Assembly: GCA_021234155.1 (NCBI GenBank) | Contig: JAJEKV010000005.1 | Span: 5,809,216-5,873,215, forward strand | DNA from: Isoetes taiwanensis | Taxonomy: Eukaryota; Streptophyta; Lycopodiopsida; Isoetales; Isoetaceae | Length of the DNA: 64,000 nucleotides | Direction of reading: 5' to 3' | Shown here: in pieces, positions 22,921 through 35,110 of the stretch | How the letters are laid out: each line of letters begins with the position of its first letter | Position numbering within the stretch: position 1 is the first letter of the stretch | Position numbers and translations under genes: made by a program | The notes under the pieces: model-generated | Told to the model about the DNA's origin: nothing | Databases searched by the model: none | What the model saw: the letters and a program-made list of their open reading frames with translations, nothing else

Positions 22921-25900
22921 CTACAGTAAAGCTTTCCTGGCCATTTGGAGGGCTCCCTCAAATGTTTTATTCCCTCCAATAAATCCACTCATGTGAACAA
23001 AAACGGAGTCCGGAATTCCACAAACACTAGAAAGCTCCTCATCGCGTAACCCTCTCCATACCGTGGGCAGTGGCTTCCTTGACTCGAACCTACCTGGACC
23101 CATAGCAACTGCTTGTACTCGCCACTGTCCACCTCGTTCATCCTGTCAACATAATAATGTCACAAAACTTGTGAGCTGTGCTGCATTTCCTTTCCATAAC
23201 CAATTACGTGCATATTCAAAGAAGACTCCTCACATGTTATATATCACAGTTAAATCACATCTTGACTAATTATCATGCCAGCATGCAAATTTGACTCACC
23301 TTGTACAAAACATACTTGATACTTGGTTCAACCTTCAGCTCCTCCTCAAGCTCATATAAGTGTTGTTTCCACTACAGAAGAAGAAAACAAGTTATTTTAG
23401 CAAAAGGAGCCAATTAAATAGCCTAATAATATGTGATGTTTCCACACCGTGCATACTGAATTTTGGGCATATATGTAAATATTCGAAAAATGGGTTTCAC
23501 AAGTCTTTATATAATAATCATAACCACCATAGCCATACATTCCTATAGTCCATTCACAAAACACCAACCAAAAAAAAAAAAAACAACTTGCGTAACACAG
23601 TTTTCCATGACTAGGATTTGACAAAAGCCAAGGACTTTTATTTCTTCAAAAACAGCAAAGCCATAAAACTTACCATAAAATATGCCACAATAATTTGGAA
23701 TTTTGCAAAACAGTCTCAAAAACAATAAAACTGTCTTTTATTCATAAAACTGAATACATATACCAGGTTACATGTTTCTTCATCCTAATGTAGGACATGA
23801 TCGACTAAGAGTTACTTAAAAAACAGAAGCAAACAGCACAGGAGACACGGGGGCATTTTTCAACACAACACGATGCTGGCTTAGGGAATTTTGGTCCTTT
23901 CAAACATATCCTAAAGACCCAACCAGAGAATCAAAGGACAATTGGAGGTGGTGGCTCCAACTTTCATGCCATATGGAGCCTGAGGATTGACCACTACGAT
24001 TTCAAACTTCTAAAATGGTTTAAATTACCCCATTTAACTGGTACTTCTCCCATCAAACATACCTTATGTGAATTGGAGAACACAGCATAATGCCCCGTTT
24101 TTTGTGTTTATTAGATTGTTAACAAATGAAGTAGCAGAAACTTACTGGACAGAAGTCCTTAAGCAGCAAAATTTCACCACTCGAATCAACATCTTTCCTT
24201 TGCTGCAGACATTCTGTCACTATGGATCTGGCTGGTAACCATGACTTTATGTAATAGCGTAAAACCTGCAATTTACCATCCTTATTTATAGATACAAGCT
24301 AATTACAAGAAAAACTACATTTCTAGGAAGAATCATTATAAAAATAGCAGGAAACAAAGCATTATTACCTCTTGAAACTCCGATCCTGTAAGCTGCATAG
24401 CTTGATGGAAAGCCATGTTCTCGCGCTCTTCTGTTAGCTCATCAAGCCAATCAGGGTTTAACTTTGCCACCCTTGCTGAAAGATGTGTATCGTTTACATA
24501 CTTTGGTAAATCATCTGTGTCGTATTGGTTTATACCATTATCAATGGCATCAATTGCCTGCAACAAAACAATGTACTTTACAAATCTGTTGTTTACATTA
24601 TATGTACAGTGCCAGAAGCATCCTAAAATATCGCCTTATAACCAGCAAGCAAAAAAGCTAGGTGATCAGGAGATCCCATATCCGCATCATTTCCCTTGTT
24701 TTTTTTTCTTTTTTTTTTTTGGGGACTTATAACCACTGTTACCCTAGAAATGTGTCCTCAACAAATATGAAAGAGTGTAGGTCAAGTACCTCCATAAAAT
24801 TTCTATAAACTGCAAGGTATACTCTGTCAACATCTGGATGTTGTAAATCTTTTCCAAGCTGTTTTGCAACTATCTCACGGCCATAATGCTGCCAAATGAG
24901 TGGAACGAACATATAAGCATGTTGTAAATAAAAATAACCAACTCCAATGGTCCCATACTAAACAATTTTCTTTTCTTTTTTCTCAACATTATGTTGAGGT
25001 AAAATTATTTCTCGTAGTTGGGAGCCTTTTGTGTAATGTGAAGAAAACTTAAATTTCGCATAAATTGTGCCAGTGTATTTCCAATAATAGTGGAGATTAG
25101 AGCAGTCGAAATTGTAGAAGGTAGAAATTCATTATTAGATAAAAATAAGCTACGTTGGAAAATAAAACTGCAAAAGCTCATCTAGACAAAGTCAAGAAAT
25201 TGCGGGGATACCTGGACACATTAGTTTCTTTTCTAGTTGAAGAACTGTAGCATTTTAGTCTATATTCATTATCAAGAATTTCTCTTGCTTTTTACTGGTT
25301 ATGGTTTTGCTTTCAGCTCTTTTTACGCTTCTTCTATAGAGGTCCTGCAAGATTTGGAACAGCCCATTGAACAATTACAAGAATTTGGTTCCTGAAGAGC
25401 ATAATGTCACTACATCGTGCAGCTAATATTGAACTAAGCTTGCTTGTGTACAGAAGAAGTTTTAAATTTGGTACCCAGCAATCCCAACTTCTGTTTTGGA
25501 CATGTATGTGGATACAACACCTCCCATGAAAAGGAGAATTGGAGTACCTTGTTCTGTAGTTACTCCAGATCATCCCCTAAAGTTGCTCTCACCCAGAGCC
25601 TCTTACTGAAAGCACACTTGCTACAAATCTGCCAGTTCTTCTGGAAAAGGCTGTAAAGATCCTCATGACTATAATCCATATGTTCCTATGATTTTGTGGC
25701 GGCAAGAACATCCGGTTTCTTATGAAGATGCTGCATCACATACAGATCGAAGGCTGCTGTGCAGGAAGAGCATAATCAATTCCTTTTATCTAGCTAGGCA
25801 AAACAGAACAATGGAACTTCTAATTCACTTAAAATTTTAGAATTTATACTATGCTGAATTTTTCTACAAGCATGACAATCTCCGCGTCACTTCCTTTCCA

Positions 25901-26771
25901 TCTTGGAATAGATAAATCTTCTAAGGACTGAACCTCTTTCCTGGACCCTTCCTTTTTCTTCAGTGTTGGAAAAATATAAAGAAAACTGTTGAAGCCACTC
26001 TCTCAAGACCATCTCAATGAAAATGGACATATAATATAGGAGACAAAAATGGAATGAAAATCAAGCCAACCTTGTATATAAGACCCGCACTACTAAGCTT
26101 TGTTTTAAATCCATTTCCAAAGCAATGATCAAAACCCCGCTGATGATGATCATAACGATCCCTTTTAGCATCATACACGCCTCCAACATCCAACACAGCA
26201 TCCAACTGATCTAAAATCTGTAAAATTATGTCCTGAATTAGCAAAACGTTATTGTAACTAGTAAGTACAATAATAATGGACCAGACCAATTACCGATTCG
26301 CTGCAGTGCCAGAAACACATTAAAAGGATGTTAGTTATTAGTTCAGGAAAAGCATTAGTTTGTAATACGCTTAGACAGCATTGCGACCAAAATGTTTGTG
26401 CAGAGTGTTACATATACATATGCATAGGTAAGCGTTTATTCCCAGCATTAAGAGCTTCGTTTGTGGACGTGTATTAGACTAGACATTTATGCAAACAGAC
26501 ACACGAAAAAGTACTAACAAAGCTGGTCTAACTAAACGCTAACCTTCTGGTCTCTGGTCCTAACTATCTCTGCACCTGCGAACTTGTCCGTAAGACGAAT
26601 GAGGAAACACCCTAATGCTTCATCGCAATGAAAAGTCCCATTGTGTGTCCCAATGCGCTTGGGCTTCAAGGAGACACCGGCCACTCCGGCATATGCATTC
26701 ATCCCTGAACTGGCGAGCACGAAAGTAGCAACTGGAGGCAAAATGGCTCTCCTAGCTGCCACCTTCAACAT
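22921..26771 (-). CDS. MYG1: MYG1-family exonuclease (UPF0160), seven exons
   Basis: The exons join in frame with GT-AG borders: 26544-26771, 26071-26217, 24790-24888, 24369-24557, 24146-24265, 23300-23371 and 22921-23142, giving about 358 residues, close to plant relatives. MYG1 is a DHH-type 3'-5' RNA exonuclease of nucleus and mitochondria in animals. Signature motifs are [13 protein letters not shown] (exon 1), [20 protein letters not shown] (exon 2), [15 protein letters not shown] (exon 4), [11 protein letters not shown] (exon 5) and [16 protein letters not shown] (exon 7). These include the metal-binding His/Asp residues. About 40 residues before GTHNGTFH look like an organelle-targeting leader. 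All seven exons are open, all introns have a phase 0 start, and the largest (24889-26070 region, about 1.2 kb) contains no recognisable gene. I see no disabling mutation. Confidence 0.95.
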
Positions 26772-26886
26772 GTGAGATCTGTTTTCCCATCCAGCTTATT
26801 CTGTAGGGTTTTCGGCTTGAAAATGCCCTGAAATAATATCATTGTAGTCTTCAACATATTCGTCTTGTCATTTTTATTTTGTATAA

Positions 26887-27083
26887 GGGTGCTTTCCCAT
26901 GGGACTAAAACCTGGAGATTTTCTTGAGGTCAGGCCGAAGGCTTCAGTGTTCCCATGAGCACCTTACTTGCTTGATTCAGGTTTAGGACCTGAGTCGCAA
27001 AGTATTCTCCACACAATTCTGAGCCTCAGGTTTTTGACCTTAGTACGGCTTTTTCAGGTATGCAAATTCATGGGAAAGCACCC
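26887..27083. mobile_element. PIF/Harbinger-type MITE, 197 bp
   Basis: Perfect 15-bp terminal inverted repeats GGGTGCTTTCCCATG and CATGGGAAAGCACCC are flanked by the 3-bp direct repeat TAA (26884-26886, 27084-27086). GGG termini with a TAA target duplication are typical of PIF/Harbinger. The element has no coding capacity. It lies 116 bp upstream of the MYG1 start codon, probably in its promoter. Confidence 0.9.
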
Positions 27084-27156
27084 TAAGAGAAAGGCCCCAT
27101 GGGCGGGAAAGGCGGCCGACGCGCAAGGGTGCGCAGGGTGCGAAGGCTGCCTAATG

Positions 27157-27361
27157 TAAAGTTTGGTTACCTTCAATTCAGGCCCCTTGTCTAATCATGC
27201 TCCGCCACATGGCAAGGATTCTTTACAGGAATGTAAGTAACTTCTGTAACTAAAATCGGAGGATGATCTAGAGCTGTTTACGTCGAGTTTCCTCATTATC
27301 TTGGATGTTTTGAAGATTCCACCAGAGATTTCCGCCTGAATTGAAGGTAACCAAACTTCAC
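27157..27361. repeat. Inverted-repeat element of about 200 bp
   Basis: A 25-bp arm containing GTTTGGTTACCTTCAATTCA (27159-27183) is inverted at about 27332-27357 (TGAATTGAAGGTAACCAAAC), with about 150 bp between. This is the layout of a MITE, but no target duplication is convincing, so the superfamily is open. Confidence 0.7.
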
Positions 27362-27370
27362 GTTTCAATA

Positions 27371-27458
27371 ATTTCCTTCTACTTGCAATTCTGTTGTGTT
27401 AGATGTGCTTCCACGTTAACGCGTGTCGGCACATCTTCCACAGCAAGTAGAAGGAAAT
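27371..27458. repeat. 88-bp imperfect palindrome
   Basis: Outer arms ATTTCCTTCTACTTGC (27371-27386) and its exact complement (27443-27458) enclose further paired segments (GATGTGC with GCACATC). It would form a long hairpin. It directly abuts the minus-strand LINE remnant. Confidence 0.75.
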
Positions 27459-28615
27459 TCTTATATATGGAAAAGACGTGTCAAAGTGGGAGAGAATAGC
27501 AAATAAAAGAAACAGAATGGCAGATAGAAAACGCGGAATAGAGGGTAATAAAATGTGGAAGGAAGAGTAAAAATATTGGACGGTTTTATTTGATTCCAAG
27601 TTTTAGTGTGTATAGAGGGCCTCCAAATGGGAATGCCATATAATACGACTGTCTGAATTAAGGTTTTAAAAAACATCTTTTTAAGCCCCCAACTGGATAA
27701 AGATGCACTATGGCATTTGGACAGCGTTGAATAGAAAGCCACCTGACCTCCTATGATATGTTTTCATACACACTCTTTCCATACTTTCATTTTGTATGAA
27801 CTGCAAAAAGAATTCCGATTGTTCAAATGCTTTTTTTTTAGGAGATTGTTCAAATGCTCTTGTAGACCTTCTTGGGAAATCAACACTGTGTCATCAGCAT
27901 AGAATAACAATTGCACCACAAAACTTCCTACTTTAGCCCCAGCTTGTCCCCTATTCTATAAGCACTCCACCAACTATATAAAGTTCCAACAAAGTCGGCG
28001 ATAATCGGCATCCTTCTTTGAACATTAGTAGATCCCCTCCGAATCTCATGTGGTTGTTTAAAAGATAGCATGGCTAGTACCTCTTCATACAACATGCTAT
28101 TGCACCCTTCCAGACATGTGGAACATCAAAGCATTCCATTCTTCACTACAGTGGTTTTCTAGGCATGGTATCAAATGCTTTCGAGAAATCAATGTAAGCC
28201 ATATAAAGTGCTTGTCTCGACTTCTTGGCTTGTTCAAATAGGACTCTCAAAGTAAGGAGATGGTCCATGGTATTATGTTTTTTCTTGAAGCCTGCTTGGC
28301 AATAAGCCCTCTTATCATGACCTTCTGTCCATTCGCTAATTTTTTGCTCTAGCAAGCCTCATAGGAGCTTAGAATACATGCAGCCTATCATTATAGTACG
28401 ATAATTCCGCAAATTTTTCCTTGCAACCTGATTTATATATTGGGACAATCTTGCATTCTCTCTAGGACTTTGGTAATTCTTTCTGGTGGACAGCCATGTT
28501 CATAAGGTCTGTCAATTTGTGGGCTAGTTATCCATCTATCCATTTCATTAATTCAATCAGATTCTTTCCCACTTTTCATGCAAGCAGCTATTGAATCTTT
28601 TTTTTTAGTTGATTC
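27459..28615 (-). mobile_element. LINE reverse transcriptase remnant
   Basis: The minus strand carries ORF2 pieces in shifting frames: AYCQAGFKKKHNTMDHLLTL and YMAYIDFSKAFDTMPRKPL (28146-28355, RT domains 3-4), then VVQLLFYADDTVLISQEGL (about 27870-27925, intact YADD box), then a C-terminal piece with FFKTLIQTVVLYGIPIWRPS (about 27600-27680). Multiple stops and frameshifts show it is dead. The style (FSKAFDT, SWGLKK.. VLYG) is similar to the LINE at 32942-36473. Confidence 0.8.
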
Positions 28616-31600
28616 TTGCTCAACATTTCATGTAGCTCTATTCCTCCTATTGCATCCCACTGTGGTCGCTTTGATCCATTTCAATGGGCTAATTTGGTTG
28701 ATGAGGTTACTGCCATGCTAGAAGCCCAGGAGACAATCTCAAATTCCCTTGAGACACCAGTGATCTCATCTGAGTTGGCCTATCACAAGGTCAATGGGGT
28801 TAGTTTCATGGAATATTCAAGGGGTAGCCTTCTCCCCTCTCGAGTGGAGTCGTATTTCTTTCTATTTATCTAGATTGGACGCTCAATTTGTATGACTCTA
28901 AGAGCATAAGTGTCGCAAGGGAGACGTATCAAAGCTTGCAGATATAATTGATCGAAGTTTTGATGTCCTTATCGCAGCAGCTGATTCTGCTAATGCAGGG
29001 GTGGTGATAGCATGGATTCTTTTTTTGCCAGTCATCTTTACCCGGGCTGATCATTTTGGTCATTGGGCCCTAATTGTGTGGCAGGAACAGAGGGTTAAGT
29101 ATAGTCTAATTAATGTTTACGCCCACAAGAGAGCTTCACTGTGGGCCTCCTCGTGAGGGAAGGTGCTCAGCTTCGGCTGCGACATTTTATGGCTTCTTGT
29201 TAGGGATCTTAATATGGTGGAAATGGAGTCCGATCGGTTAGGGGCGACCTCTTCAATGGTGTCTGATTTTGAACGCCAGCAGTGGCTCCATCTACTCCAT
29301 GACTACAACCCCTCGAAGATTGATGGTGAAGGTGCCTTTACTTGGTGCAATAGTCAGATTGGTGGAGGTTGCACAAGCTCTCAATTGCATAGAGCTTACT
29401 GGAATGCAGATGCAGCTGTGGCACTTCCAGGTCTCTTCCGGTTCTACCTCAGAGATTACTCAGTTTCAGACCACCATCTGCAATTTCTTTCTGATGAGCC
29501 TTTGCAGCAGTAGGCCTGGACGGACATGTTTTCGCTTGATTGTAAAGTTCTTGAAGGATGCTGACTTTCAGGAAGGCTGCAAAAATACTTGGACAAGTGC
29601 CTTCAGCTGACGCCGGGGCATGGCTGGCATAGTGGATGCCATTGTAGCAGTCGAAAGTTTTACCAAACAGTGGGGCCAAGAGTCTGCAGTAGCTCGCGCT
29701 TTATTGGACACCTTATATCAGGATCTGCTTCATTCTCGATAGGGACTCCTTCTAGGTGTTTATGATTGAGATATTCTAGCGCAGATCCAAGCATTGCCAG
29801 AAAGCAAAGGCAAAGGCAGGTCTGCAGTGGTTTCGTGATGGAGACCATTGTACATGCTTCTTTTTCCGTGCGGCTAAGAGGTGTCACATGACGTCAACCA
29901 TGTGCTCATTCCTTTTGTCAGACGGCTCGGTGCTAACAGAGCCAATAGAACTCAAGCAACATCTGCATAATCACTTTCAGACTTTTTTGCTGAAAAACAT
30001 CTTCCCTTTCAATCAGAAATGCGAGATGTCGCTTTGTCTAGGATTTCCCCCATCATCTCTGACGAGTATAGCATGTGTCAATAGAGGCAGCTATGATAGC
30101 TGATGATTTAGGTTCGGCCGTCTTTGAACTAAATAAAGGCAAATGCCCAGGTTTGGATGGTCTACCAATTGAGTTCTTCCAGGAGTATTGGGAGTGGTTG
30201 GAGCCAGATGTGTATGATACTTTCTGTGACTTTCAGTGGTCCACTACTTTGGATAGAATTCTAAACACAAATGCCATCTCACTCATCTCCAAGATCAAAT
30301 ATCCTCAGACTATTTCAGACTGGTGACACTTTACCTTATTGTGTATATAAGATCTTTGCCAAGGCTTTTGTAGAGAGGGTGAAGGACATCTTGGCAGAGT
30401 CCATCTCGACAATCCAATCAGGCTTTCTTCCAAAACGATGCATTTTTAACAATGTTGCTGCTGCTTACGAGGGAATCTATTGGGCATGTAAGCAAAACCT
30501 TTCAGTTGTGTACCTTAAGGTTGATTTTGCGAAATCTTATGACAGTGTTAGCTGGGAATTCATGTGTCGATGTATGCAAGAACTGGAGTTTGGGGAACAA
30601 TTCACATCAGACATTATGAAGTTGCATGTCTCTGATCGGGCGACTGTTATGTTCCATGATGAGCGGTTAGATGCCTTCTCACTTGATCGTGTTATTTGCC
30701 AGGGATGCCCTTTAGTACCACTGCTTTTCACAATTATCGCAGAGGCTTTATCGCAGTTATTTATTGTTGCAACAATAGAGGGACTTCTCCATGGTCTCGC
30801 AATGGAGGATGGCACACAAGAGGTTTGTAATCAATATGAAAATGACATGTTCCTCTTCTTGGTCATTAATGTTGAGAATTTAGAAGCTGCCAAATTGCTC
30901 TTAGACACTTTCTCACTGGCTTCTGGTGTCCTTGTGGGATGGCGTATGTACAACTTCATGGATATTGGATACTCCAACTCCGGCATGTGTTCATGATTAT
31001 CCATGGGCAAGCCATCAAGTTGTTAAGGATTCTAGTTGGCATCCATGTTATTGCTGGAGCTGCATGGGAGGAGATCATTAAGGGTTTGAAGAAGCAACTT
31101 GTTCTGGTCATCCACGGCAAAGTTGTCTCTTGCGGGTCGCATTATAGTGGCCAAATTAGTTCTTAGTAGTGCCCATGTCTATATGGCATCCTTACTGCTA
31201 GCCCTACAGATCAAAGTACGTGAGCTCATTGCAATAGTTCGAACTTTTATATGGGCTGGCACCGAGGAAGGTGCGAAGTGATTAAGGTGGCTTGGTCGGC
31301 GTGCATCCTTTCAAAATGGGCAGATGTTTTGGGTATGATAGACTTCTTACTGCAGAGCAAAATCCTTATTTCAAAGTTCATTTGGAGACACTTGAATGGT
31401 GAAGACTCTTCTTGTTTACGCCTTCTTGAACAAGTTCTTAGTCATTGTATCCCATTAGGGAAGAAGGCAGTCAAACCAATCCTACCTTGGGCATTATTTC
31501 AGCCTCTGCGGCCGATTATGGGCGGTATGGGATGCAAATAACACCTCTTTTGGCCATGCCCTTCTATCCACACCCTATTGGAGACTCCATGGTGGTGGGC

Positions 31601-31850
31601 ACCACTACCTCCAAACCCTTCACCACCTCCACTGGCAGCATCAGTTCATCTCCTTATACAAAGATGATGGGTTCTTGCAGGTGTTGTCTCTATTCAAGCA
31701 TGATATGAAGTCATACGTCTATTGTCTTGGCCTCAATTTCAGGCTCTCGTTGGGATGTGTCTGTATGGGAGAAGGTCGCAAAACATTTGCCTCTTATGGT
31801 GCAGGTTGGTGTTATCAAAAGGGTGCCTTGTAACTGTCATGAAAATATTC
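28616..31850 (+). mobile_element. Plant L1-type LINE, degraded endonuclease and reverse transcriptase
   Basis: An AP-endonuclease region spans about 28930-29500, with VRDLNMV in place of GDFN, GAFTWCNSQIGGG, HRAYWNADAAVALPG and a retained SDHHLQ. The linker has AQIQAL and a WRPLYM-like segment (about 29760-29850). RT follows at about 30080-31000: GKCPGLDGLPIEFFQEYW, SGFLPKRCIFNN, VYLKVDFAKSYDSVSWEF, VICQGCPLVPLLF. The catalytic box is QYENDMF in place of YADD, so the enzyme would be inactive even if translated. The C-terminal region continues to about 31850 in several frames. At least six frame changes are present. The fragment at 51800-52340 belongs to the same family. Confidence 0.85.
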
Positions 31851-31979
31851 ACAAAGGCAAGCACTTTGATTAACATAGCTACCCTTAGCTTATGAATAAT
31901 TAATGCACCATTAATTATTAATAGTGACGTGTCATGTATTTATACGCAAAAGGCATATAAATACGTGGAACATCACATT

Positions 31980-32240
31980 TACTGTTCACTTCCTACCGCT
32001 CCAGTTCCATTGACCCCTGCATTAGAGCTTTCACCAAAGATTTCCCTACGAGAATGCATACTATTCTCAAATTCTTCATTGTTGTTCTCCGCAATGAGAT
32101 GCCATAATTCTTTAGCCTCTAGCACATCTTTCATCCTCTGTTTCGTGCCTGGAAACCATGTTCTCCTTCAAATACCTCTATACCACTTAATAGAGAGGAA
32201 CCACGCATGCTTGCCATAGCTCTGATACCAATGTGATAAA
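31980..32240 (-). mobile_element. Ty1/copia fragment: primer-binding site and start of gag
   Basis: The minus strand at 32219-32230 reads TGGTATCAGAGC, the initiator-Met tRNA primer-binding site typical of plant copia elements, preceded by LTR-like sequence ending in CACA. Downstream, in a frame with stops, are WFPGTKQRMKDVLEAKELWH and NNEEFENSMHSRREIFGESS, resembling the N-terminal copia gag (Retrotran_gag). The LTR should extend to the right of 32231; I could not find its outer end or a partner. Confidence 0.65.
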
Positions 32241-32941
32241 ACTTAGAACAGGTTAGATCAGTAGATAATGATCTTCAATAAATTATCATCATTGTCTAGC
32301 TATGCAATATTATTTAAACTTTATAAACCATTGAAATGATTTATATCAGAATATTATTCAATGCATTAGTAATCGATATTGACCATTTTAGAGGATGTAG
32401 AAACTAACATTACATTTCGTACAAATACATTATCTCAGCTGCCGATATCATCAATTCAATCACTGAAGGATGCAGCAAATGTTTTAAGCTATTCTATTTG
32501 TAATTTTAGTTCCCCTGTACCACACAAGCGGTCAGGGAACTTCTATTTCAACTGTTCATACAGATCCCAAGTTAATTCATCCATTTGGACTTCCGAAATT
32601 GGCATTCGGCCACATTCCATATACAATGGTTGGTTTGCGATCTTCAATATTGCACCATATGCAATGGTTATTTCTGTTCTACACAAACCTAGTAAAATAA
32701 ACCTTCTAACCCTTGTATCTGCTTGTCAATTTGTTGTCACATGAATGCACAAGACTGAATTCAATAGATCAAATTCCCCTTTGATATAAGATCATTTACT
32801 AAACATGTGGCATTAATTCTAACAATCAATACATAAACCAAAAAGAGTGTGGGAGAGCGGACACCCCTGCTTTACCCTGATATTGTTGTCTACAAGCTCT
32901 TTTGTTTCTTCATTGAGAGGAAAAGATAGTTGAACTCATAC
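32241..32941. other. Probable LTR and unassigned sequence
   Basis: AT-rich sequence following the copia primer-binding site. On the minus strand, 32500-32720 encodes, with stops, RRFILLGLCRTEITIAYGAI and MPISEVQMDELTWDLYEQL, a protein-like stretch I cannot assign. Confidence 0.4.
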
Positions 32942-33785
32942 CTATTCATAGAGATATGATACTACATTCTTCAAGTGTTGAGGAACCCCTAAGTCTGTCA
33001 TTCGTTTCCATATATTTCCTCTTCTGATCATATCAAAAGATTTGATCAGGTCTCCAAATAATGCGAAGAGTGGTTTTTTTATTTTTTTTAATAGAATCCA
33101 TAGCTGCTCGCAATGTGACGAGGTGGTCAACGGTTGATTTTCCGGTCCGAAGCTTGCTTGTTCATTTGCTCTGACTCCCTTATCCTCTGCCCAATTGCTA
33201 ATTTTCTTTTCAACAATTGTAGCATATAATTTAGAAAAGGCCCTGCGTACCATCACCATTATGAAATTGCTCGGGTATATTGTATCTTCTATTTTATGAA
33301 TTGGTACTACCTTGTTTATCTGTCACCTATCTGGAAAACCTTCTATCATTACTGCATTCAGCATTTTCTATATAGCCATTTTAACGGTAGGCCCTGCCCA
33401 TTTGAGCATTTCTGATGCTAGCCCGACTGTATCCCTTGCCTTACCATTGGCTAGTTTTTGTAGGCCCTCTGCCACGTCATTTTCTATTATGTGCAACTTG
33501 TCCCCATCTAGTTCCATTTGATCTATGACATTTTCCATGTAATATAGTTTGTATACATGTGTCATCAAAATCTTTGTGTCCAATTTGCAAGGTTGAGCAC
33601 TTTTCTCTTTTAGTCTGTTCCAGAATCTTTTTTGATCGGTCACTAGTTCCTTTATCAACTCTGCTTGTTTTCTATTCAGATGCACTCTTTTCTTTTGCCT
33701 CATTAGCTACTTGTTTCTAATGTGTATCGTATTGTGCTTATCTGTCTTCTTATAGTCCTCCCTTTTGTTGCTTGCATTCCTCATC

Positions 33786-33832
33786 AGTCACATGTCCAGT
33801 TGGATGCTGCCTAGTGGCGTGACGTTAAAATA

Positions 33833-33904
<72 letters not shown>

Positions 33905-33925
33905 ATATCTATCTATCTATCTATC
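33786..33925 (+). mobile_element. 3' fragment of the TATC-tailed SINE family
   Basis: TCACATGTCCAGTTGGATGC, GCCTAGTGGCGTGACGTTAA and a (TATC)n tail of about 90 bp match the 3' parts of the SINEs at 46303-46525 and 57452-57687. It lacks the tRNA-related head. It sits in the endonuclease/RT linker of the minus-strand LINE. It may instead come from the partner LINE that shares this 3' end. Confidence 0.8.
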
Positions 33926-34727
33926 AAACCATGTGTTGCAAGATAACCCTTTGGCCTTTCGAGTTGATGTGAAACATTTTGCTGCTACTTCATGAAGTAT
34001 TTTTGTCAGAACCTCATCGGTATCTGTTGTTGTATCTGGCCACTGCATCAGTTAAGCTATGGTCTCACATTATTTCTCATATTGTTCTGCTCTCTTGATA
34101 TTGATGCTAAATCCATGTCTAGCCATATACATTGCAGGTATGTATCTCTTATTTAGTACCTCTAACTTTATTGTAAGATGCATATGGTCCGACTCTGGGC
34201 GTTCCTCTCCTATTGTAAAATCCAATATATTTCCTATGTTTTGGGCACCAACAAGTACTCGGTCTACTACACTAGACACCCTTCCTCCAGTTCCTATAGA
34301 TGTACATCTGTGTGTATTAGCATACCTAGGTATTTCATTGCAAATTATCGTCCCCAAACGACTTCCTTGTGGTAAGACATAACCATATGAATCTTCCATT
34401 CATCTAGCCATACCTATGCCTGAAGTTCCTCCTAATCTATTCTATCCATCCACATTGCTTCTCCTGATATACTGCTCATATATGCTTGTTTATTTGCTAT
34501 CCTTGTATTAAAAACTCTCATTGATATGACATCCCCTTGTTCCCCAAGGTCCAGTACTGCTTGCTCTAGATGGTGAAAAGGGTCATCTCTGTCCATGTCT
34601 TCCTGGTCATATGTGCGGGATTCCCGTGGCGGAAAATAGCATCCTAGTACGAATATCTTTTTTTTATTGCCAGGCATTTCAATTGTTATGAATTGCTTTG
34701 AGTATTTTTTGTTACCTTGTTGCGCAG

Positions 34728-35110
34728 CATATGATCAAATCCGGACGCGCTATGTTGAGTTGGTCAGGTCTGGCCAGCCGCTACATGTGACATTGAGCAC
34801 GCGGCTTCACGCGGTCTTTGGGATCATACCTTTAGGAGGTTATGGACATGCGAGATCAGTTATTTCCTCGGGCACACACTTGACATGTCTATATACATTT
34901 ATTTCATCATGATGATGTATACTTGTACAGTTTGACAACATTCTTATTACTGCCACGGTTTTTTCCTCGAAAACCCTTCGGGGCGGGGGTTTTTTAAACC
35001 GGACAGTAATAAGTTTGCTGCGCTCTTCTGGGTCCCATAGGCCGATTGGTCTCAGTGGACGATAAAAATCATTCTATTCTATTCTATTCTATTCTATTCT
35101 ATTCTATTCT
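34728..35110 (+). mobile_element. 3' end of the ATTCT-tailed LINE, inserted in another LINE
   Basis: The last 350 bp or so match 6283-6632 closely, including YDQIRTRYVEL, the GC-rich segment with CCCTTCGGGGCGGGGG and an (ATTCT)n tail of about eight units. It interrupts the endonuclease of the minus-strand LINE. Removing it brings GGIDCYVK next to AAQQGNKKYSKQF in the expected order. No clear target duplication. Confidence 0.85.
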
